Assembly (NCBI GenBank): GCA_964035575.1
Contig: OZ037835.1
Coordinates: forward strand, 868,001 to 932,000
Source: Rhynchopus sp. YZ270_cl-10
Lineage: Eukaryota > Euglenozoa > Diplonemea > Diplonemida > Diplonemidae
Length of the DNA stretch: 64,000 nt
Reading direction: 5' to 3'
The position numbers were made by a program, and so were the translations under genes. Each line of letters starts with the position of its first letter. Position 1 is the first letter of the stretch. Below are positions 57,901 through 64,000 of the stretch, in pieces. The notes beneath the pieces are model-generated. The model worked only from the letters and a program-made list of their open reading frames with translations. It was not told the DNA's origin and made no database searches.

Positions 57901-60292
57901 ATTATTTCTACAGGGCGGTGTTCAGGAGTGTGGGTCCCCCCATAACCACAGCACACCCCGTTTTTTTTCCGATAGCAATTACTTGTTTTTCTTTGCTTTA
58001 TTTTTGATGTTGTTGTATCGACACTCAACCCATTAAGGGTAGTGCTCGTTTGCTCAAATGTCACTCAAAAAGAAAGGACCACATGGGGTGTATTTGAATT
58101 AGAGTTTTTTTATAAATTTTTGTTTTTGTTGTTTTTGTTGTTGTTGTGGCATTTTGCTTTGTAATTTATATTTTGTTTTCTTTGATAAATTGTTGGAGTA
58201 GTGTAGTTGCCTCGGTTGTGTTGCCACAATTGTGCAATCTCCACTGTCTTTTTGAATAACTTAGTTGTATGAGTGCAGACACCCGAAGATGAGCTTATGC
58301 TTGCTTTTTTTTTGTTTGTTTTACACAAATATTGTGTTTTGTTTTGTTTTGTTTGACAAATTGCTTGGGTACTGTACTTTCCTCAGGGTTTGTGTTGCCA
58401 CAGTTTGTACAAATCTCTGCTGTGCTTATGAGATGTTTGTCACATTTCATGTCTTAATTTGCATGTACGTAGTGACTGATGATGGCAGCGACTCTGATGT
58501 TGTGACAGTACACCTGTTAGTGAACACTATTGGGGTAGTCGTGGGACTGCTACAATGTGCCCCAGAATTAAGGTCACCCTGGAGACTATTGTTACAAAAA
58601 AAAAATGTCGTCAGGTGACATGAATTCTAATACACACCGTATTCGACTCCAGTGGACAGTAGAACACATTGTACGAGTGGGGGAGGTGCGAGGCAAAGCT
58701 ATCTGTATAGCTGGGGCCAAAGGGGTTCTGGGTTTTTGGTTTGTTCGGATTATTAAAAAATCAAAAAATAATTTTTAAAAAAGGAAGGGAAAAAAAAAGA
58801 AGAGAAAGAACTCCTCGCTCTCCTCTCGGCTCTTGGGATCCTGTTGTTAGGTCGCTTTTCTTTTTTCTTTTCATTTTATGTTCTGTTTGACAAATCCACT
58901 GAAAAGCAAAAAAAAAGAAATTTTAGCCAAGATATTTGGGGAGGAGAAGCAGGAAAGTATATTTTTTTTCTCTCTCTCTCTCTTTTTTCTTCTTCATTTT
59001 TGAAAACTTGGTTGTATTAGTGCTCCCAAAGAGGGATTTTTGAAAGTGCTTTGTGCTCTTTTTATTTTGTAGGGGGATTGGTGTCGCAGACGTGGTTGGA
59101 AGGTGGGGGGGGAAATAAAGGGGGAAACGAAAGAGGAGAAAGTTGAAATAGCACACGCCTCACCAGACGACCAGTGGACGCGGGCATTGTGTTTGGGGTT
59201 TAAAATATATTGGTGGGCACACCATTGAGACCTGATGTCGAGACGAACAACGCTGAAGGGAAAGGGGGGGGTGGGGTGGGGGTATTGGGTGGTTAGCTTG
59301 AAAGGAAAAGGAAAAGGAAAAGTATAAAGGATTGGGTTGTGTTTTTTGACTGATATCACAAGATAGCAGACGCACACTTTTGAACAAAAAAAATATATTA
59401 AAAATGCATCAGTCGCGATCCCGAAAAGGTCCGTTCGGAACAGCGACCTGTTATACCATCATGTTGGAAGCAACCTAGCGTAACCCATCTGAGTGGTATT
59501 GGGGTGTTTTTGTTTTTTCTAAGCCTTTTTGCCCCTCACAAGGTTTTCTTGTTTTTCCCCCTTCTCGAGCGATGTAACACACCACCACGGGCACACACAT
59601 CTGTCGAAATGGGGGAAGAAAAAAAAAAGGGGGAATAAAAAAAAAAAAAAAAAAAAAAAATGCTCGAGAGACAGGCCTGTTTCTAAATCCGGTCCCCGTC
59701 CCCAGATTTGGAAAAATAAATTTTTTTCCCGCACTTTTTTTCCCGCCGTCTCTACTGCGTTTTAGGGGTTCACAGGGGCTCAGAGGAGCCCGAGAAAAAA
59801 TACCACGTGTCTGGATGAGACCGCTCGTGCAAAATAACCAGTTTTCGGGGGAGGGAAAAAAAAGGGGGGGAGGGGTGCCGAATCCAGAACGGCCCCCCAC
59901 ACGACGGTGAAGTCAATGACATGACATGTGCTTTTGACATGTGCTTACCATGTAACTTTTTTTACATGTGAAACACATGTCATTTTACATGTCATGTCAT
60001 TGACTTCACCGTCGTGCACCAAGTCCCCCCCGTGTGGTTGTACGGGAGTACCTTGGGGAAATGGGTTGCTGACCGCACCATGAAATCCCGCACCATACAG
60101 GCTGTACCCAAATTTTTTTTGCCTGCGGCGCCATTTTTCATTTTTTGCTCCGCAAAAAAGGGTTCATTGAGTGACTCTGTGGTGTAAAAAGCTAGATTTT
60201 TACACCGTGCCCTAAATTTTTTTTTGCCTGCGGCGCCATTTTTTTTTTTACTTTTTTTGCTCCGCAAAAAAAATACAGTCCCTCTGTTCCCA
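57901..60292. other. gene-poor spacer with repeats
   Basis: No gene recognised. It holds copies of the GGAGTAGTGTAG motif near 58190 and 58366, related copies near 58255 and 59003, an A/G-rich tract at 59595-59660 and two copies of GCCTGCGGCGCCATTTTT with TTTTTGCTCCGCAAAAAA (60119-60265). Confidence 0.45.
59900..60016. mobile_element. 117-bp inverted-repeat element
   Basis: Perfect 30-bp inverted ends starting CACGACGGTGAAGTCAATGA. The interior repeats ACATGT motifs in both orientations, so the whole unit can fold into one long hairpin. No clear target duplication and no gene. Confidence 0.7.
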
Positions 60293-60622
60293 ATGTCTTC
60301 CCTGGTCAGCAGCGCCGAAAATTATCTCATGGACCACACTTCGCTGAGGCGGTGCACGAACCAATGGTTCATTTTCTTTCAAGTCTGCCTAAAGAAATCT
60401 CTGAAACTCATACAGAAAACAGTAGTTGTTTTTCCGAGAGACCACAAAAGTGAGGTGGGCAAACGCCACTTTCGGAGGATTACTGCAGCCCTGGCTAACC
60501 TGGAGCCCTCCATCACCCTCGTCGAGGCACAAGTACCCCCTCCGCCATTCTTCCACACTATACGTGAGGACGATTTTGCGCTGCGTATGAGCAAGGGGCC
60601 AGCCCATATCAGCTTTGTCTAA
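60293..60622 (+). CDS. possible small protein, 109 aa
   Basis: The ATG at 60293-60295 begins a frame reading MSSLVSSAENYLMDHTSLRR and later HFRRITAALANLEPSITLVE, ending TAA after HISFV. Composition is balanced and third positions are GC-rich compared with the flanks, which supports coding. However, overlapping frames are also open, it has no recognisable domain and it directly follows a repeat. It may be a fragment of a larger gene. Confidence 0.35.
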   Translation: MSSLVSSAENYLMDHTSLRRCTNQWFIFFQVCLKKSLKLIQKTVVVFPRDHKSEVGKRHFRRITAALANLEPSITLVEAQVPPPPFFHTIREDDFALRMSKGPAHISFV

Positions 60623-60933
60623 AAATCCCTCCACCCATCACCCAAATATGGCCCAAATTGTGTTCAATTGGGTCAAATTTTCACAGCGCTTCCCAAATTT
60701 GTCATGGAGGCGGGTGCAAAGCGCAAAAAAACCCCGAAAAAGGGCACAAAAAGCACACAAAAAAGACGCGAAAAGGGCGGGAAAAAAACCGGTCCCCAGC
60801 CGAAAAAAACCCGGAAAATAGGCCCGTCACGGTTCAGGCCTGCTCGAGAGAATTCGCTTACTCTGTCGCTTTGCTCGGGAAAAAAAAAGACTGCGAACCC
60901 CGGTGAAAAATAATAATGAAAATAATATCTATT
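60623..60933. other. spacer
   Basis: A/G-rich and lysine-coding in several frames; no convincing gene. TGCTCGAGAGA (60841) belongs to the dispersed motif also seen near 17,440 and 59,661. Confidence 0.35.
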
Positions 60934-61097
60934 TATTCGACTTTTTATACAGTAGTTTTATTTTGCGATAATTTCACGCTAATTTTCGATGCGAGTGTGG
61001 TTAATTTGCCGAGCGAAGCGAGGCAAATTGAGCTCACGAGCATCGAAAATTAGCGTGAAATTATCGCAAAATAAACTACTGTATAAAAATTCGAATA
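60934..61097. repeat. cruciform element A
   Basis: Arms of about 59 bp (60934-60992 and 61040-61097) are nearly exact complements (TTTTGCGATAATTTCACGC and its reverse). The roughly 47-bp loop holds its own hairpin, AATTTGCC, GAGCGAAGCGA, GGCAAATT. The same loop is used by element B at 61977-62142. Confidence 0.8.
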
Positions 61098-61207
61098 GGT
61101 GATTTTAATTTGCGTGTTACATAAAGTTCTAGTGGGGGCTCTGTTGGAAAAGGGTAACTTATTTGTTGTGCAATCCATTAATGCTGTTTTTCCTGTACAA
61201 AAATACA

Positions 61208-61955
61208 CAGGGTTTTTTCTAGGGGGGGACGGGGGGGGACGGCGTCCCCCCCCAGATTTTGGGGGGAAACGCGTCCCCCCCCGGGGGGGGACGCATTTTG
61301 ACTTGGGAAAAAAAGGATATGGGGACACCACGTACGTAACCCGCACCAGAAAAAAAAGGGAGGCAGGGAGTCGAGCGCGCGCGAAGCGCGTCTTATCCCC
61401 TTCCTGGCATCATTGTGAAGAGGATATAGCGAGGTGAAGTTTCAGACCGTGCCCCCAATTCACTCAATCTTTGCACCATTTGACGGACCGAACAAAGAGT
61501 GAGAATAAGGGATCGGCAAAAATCAAAAAAGTAGCGTACCGTGCGCCTGCGGCGCAACTCAAAACTTATGAGCGGAATCCCACAGCCCTCTACCATAGTT
61601 TGGCTGTACAAATGTTCAATTTTAGGTCACAATTTTTTGAAATGTTGCGTACCGTGGCTTCGCCAGAAAGTTCTGATATCATGACCGCCGTTTCTTCTTG
61701 CACTGAGGGAAGGTTCCGTGGAACATGAGAAAAAGGGTTGGTTCTTGATGTACGTTACCATCCCACGTTATCACGTATTTACGTGAAATGAACGGGCTTT
61801 TTGACCCCTTTTTGGACATATCTTCACGGTTTTGGAAAAATTTTCCATGAAGATAAGCGGAAGCCCTGCTTGCACCTGCGAAAAAAAAAATTTTTTGGGT
61901 GGGTTTTTTGCGTCCCCCCCCAGATCTGAAAAAAAAAATCCTAGAAAAAACCCTG
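61208..61955. mobile_element. 748-bp TIR element with CAGGG ends
   Basis: Inverted ends CAGGGTTTTTTCTAG (61208-61222 and 61941-61955) are perfect over 15 bp. ATACA directly flanks both ends (61203-61207 and 61956-61960). The interior includes a GGTACGC repeat copy in inverted orientation (about 61530-61680) and runs of C and G. No transposase gene. CAGGG ends recall hAT elements, but only 5 bp of flank repeat is clear. Confidence 0.6.
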
Positions 61956-61976
61956 ATACAGTGAAAAATAACTATT

Positions 61977-62142
61977 TATTCACCTCCTTTTAGCGGGGTT
62001 TTATTTTGCGATAACTTCACGCATTTTTTTCCCAGGCGAGGGCTACTTAATTTGCCGAGCGAAGCGAGGCAAATTGAGTGCACGAGCCTGGGAAAAAAAT
62101 AAGTGAAGTATCGCAAAATAATCCGCTAAAAGGAGGTGAATA
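61977..62142. repeat. cruciform element B
   Basis: Arms 61977-62036 and 62086-62142 pair along most of their length (CACCTCCTTTTAGCGG and its reverse; TTTTTTTCCCAGGC and its reverse). The loop with GCCGAGCGAAGCGAGGC matches element A, but the outer arm sequence differs. Confidence 0.8.
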
Positions 62143-63529
62143 CGTAATTTTATTTCACGGGAAATAAAGTATACGAAAGGATTTGGCACTTTTAGTGTGA
62201 CTTATTTATTGTGCAATAACTAACGAGTATGTGTCCTCACAGGAAGCTCTCAGGGAAAAAAAAAAAAAAGAGCGTGAAAAAAAAAAAAAAAAAGCTCTCA
62301 TTACCCTCCCGCCAGCGCTACCGGGTCCCGCGGACCCCTAGATAGGCCCGCTGAGGGGCTGGCGGGATTGAGGAGGCTGGAGGGAGGCTAAAAAAGGCTG
62401 GAAAAAGGGGGGTCAAGTACTTCAAGTACCATAAAAAATCCGAAAAAAGTACTTCAAGTACTTTGGACATCCATGTCCTACGTATTTTCCCACAGAAAAT
62501 AAAAACACAAGTGAAAAAAAGTGAAAATACAGTAGTTTTATTTCCACAGAGACAAATTATCGACAATTAAAATTACCCTTTTCCAACGGAGCCCCACTAG
62601 AACTTTATTTAACAAGTGAATTAAAAGTAAAAAAAAAAAGAAAAGAATGTCTGTTCTCCATAAGCGAATGGGGCTTACTACGGTCCCACAATGTTCGCAT
62701 CATCCGGGTGGAGGGGGGTAGGAGAGAGAGAGAGAGAGGGGTCAAGGAGTGTGACTAATACTGGGAGGGCCCCCGGAGGAAGAGGAAGAGGAGGAGGAGG
62801 AGGAGGGGGTCCGGAAAGATAAAAAGACCAGTCTTTATTCTTTGCTCAAAGTCAAACAAGTTTGTGTTGAAGAGAAAAAGCCCCCCCCCCCTAACCAAAA
62901 ACAAACCCGATGTGAAGTAAAACGTACGGGGGAGGAGAAACACACCGACTAGGGAATCAAAAATTGAAAATCCTGATGAAGGAGGTGTTGTTTATTCCCG
63001 GTCCCCTTCCAACCTTACCGTAAGTAAGTGGTAGAAAATATCAAAAAGTGAGAGGAATTGTCGCTATTATTTTTATGTCTTTTTATCCGAACCCCCCAAT
63101 CCGCAGCAAAGCTGCTCAAACAAGTTTGATTGTGAGGAGGAGGAGGAGGAGGAGGAGGAGGAAGAGGAGGAGGAGGAGGAGGAGACTAAAAAAGAGGGGA
63201 GGGGAAGACAGACAAAATGAAATACCCCCCCTTCTTTATTTATTCGTTGTTTGTTGTTTGTTGATCGCATCCATCCATTTTTTTTTTTTTTTCAAACCCC
63301 AAAAGCAGGGTTTTATCTTGAAAAAACATTTTAAAATTTTACCCGGTCTACCCGGTCTGGCAAAAAAGTGGTCAAAAAAAATTTTTTCGCCTCCGGCGAA
63401 CATGTCCCGGCAAACCGTTAAAACTGCTGCATTCACTCGCATATTGCATATCATCTCACGTTCCCCACCTTTGCGGAATAAGCAAAAAAATCATGTCAGG
63501 TCGGTAGCGTGTGGACATTTCCTCGTATA
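62143..63529. other. gene-poor spacer with empty-site sequence and GGA repeats
   Basis: No gene seen. 62395-62465 repeats GTACTTCAAGTAC. 62535-62625 is an inverted relative of 61105-61165 (shared AAAGTTCTAGTGGGG read in reverse). 62922-63020 and 63106-63135 match both flanks of the element at 13729-15270 but lack the element. 63134-63184 is a GGA/GAG microsatellite. Confidence 0.6.
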
Positions 63530-63790
63530 GACATCTACAAAAAGAAACGGCAGCCATGGCAAAGGTTCCTGGCGAAGCCACGGTACGCAACATTTCAAAA
63601 TATTGTGCTTAAAATTGCACATTTTACAGCCAAATTATGTCATGGGTGGCTTGCAATCTGGCGCCGCAGGCGCACGGTACGCTACTTTTTTCCTTTCGCC
63701 ATGCTGTATGCTTCCTTTTCCTTCGGCGTTTGACCAATTGAGTCGTGTTCTGGCTGTGACGGGGTCACTTTGTTCATGAGGCCAGTTCTG
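63530..63790 (+). repeat. GGTACGC repeat family, copy 4
   Basis: Carries AAAGAAACGGCAGCCATGGC, GGCGAAGCCACGGTACGCAA, GCGCCGCAGGCGCACGGTAC and TTCCTTTTCCTTCGGCG in the same order as copy 2 at 56345-56600. Confidence 0.7.
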
Positions 63791-64000
63791 GTCACTCTTA
63801 GAGGTTGGTGTGAGGTACCCAAGATTTATCATTTTGTTTTTTTTTTTGGCCTGACCGGGTGGATATTTTTTTTTTTTTCCCCAGACCGCAGGGGTGTCGC
63901 TAATTCGGGTCCAGGGTCCCGACTTTTTCAAAACTAAAAAAAAAATTTGCACCCCTAGTAAAATCTGTGTAGGAAAAAAAAAATTTGCACCTAATACAGG
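63791..64000. other. right-edge spacer
   Basis: No gene seen. Runs of T and A dominate. AAATTTGCACC occurs twice near the edge. Confidence 0.3.

Noticed and set aside
58265-58618. 117-codon Cys/Phe/Leu-rich plus-strand frame
   Set aside because: T-rich sequence spanning two copies of a dispersed motif. Composition follows base bias and no start context or domain supports it.
1-64000. tRNA and rRNA genes
   Set aside because: I scanned for T-loop-like GGTTCGA contexts and conserved rRNA segments and found none that fit a complete gene.

Overview
The window comes from the nuclear genome of a unicellular eukaryote whose lineage I cannot fix. It has spliceosomal introns (GTATGY donors, pyrimidine-rich CAG acceptors), long repeat-domain proteins, N-myristoylation start motifs, a membrane class III nucleotide cyclase and long gene-poor tracts full of small inverted-repeat elements. 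TAA, TAG and TGA all seem to end genes. I see no rRNA, tRNA, CRISPR, operon or virus-like gene.

Left part (1-13,300): two tandem minus-strand paralogs of a large NLR-like protein: myristoyl start, ankyrin, ADP-ribosyltransferase, NACHT NTPase, pentapeptide segment, 14 WD40 repeats. The first runs off the left edge; the second is complete. Between them lies a three-exon gene for a Glu/Arg-rich helical protein. Next comes one member of an ankyrin family with an N-terminal nuclear localisation signal.

Middle part (13,300-32,200): mostly repeats and DNA elements. These include a 1.54-kb element with perfect 48-bp terminal inverted repeats (TIRs) and TGA flanks, a TTAA-flanked piggyBac-like element, two loci with the same flanks but different satellites (9-bp and 5-bp units), and a nest of elements in which an 8-bp-duplication hAT-like element holds a TTA-duplication PIF/Harbinger-like element, which itself holds an intact 215-codon gene. 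Clear host genes here are a second myristoylated WD40 protein (17.9-19.9 kb) and a 100-aa type I membrane protein.

Right-centre (32,200-55,000): a class III adenylate/guanylate cyclase with about six membrane segments and a degenerate second cyclase domain, then nine tandem minus-strand ankyrin genes separated by copied spacers. One spacer holds a decayed hAT transposase. The genes differ mainly in the number (2, 3 or 4) of a roughly 100-residue block of three ankyrin repeats, and two copies share a premature stop at the same linker.

Right end (55,000-64,000): coding fragments, dispersed repeats and paired cruciform elements; I see no confident complete gene.

Taken together, the NLR-like pair, the myristoylated WD40 protein and the variable nuclear ankyrin array look like surveillance or signalling families that expand by tandem duplication. 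That reading is inference from architecture only.
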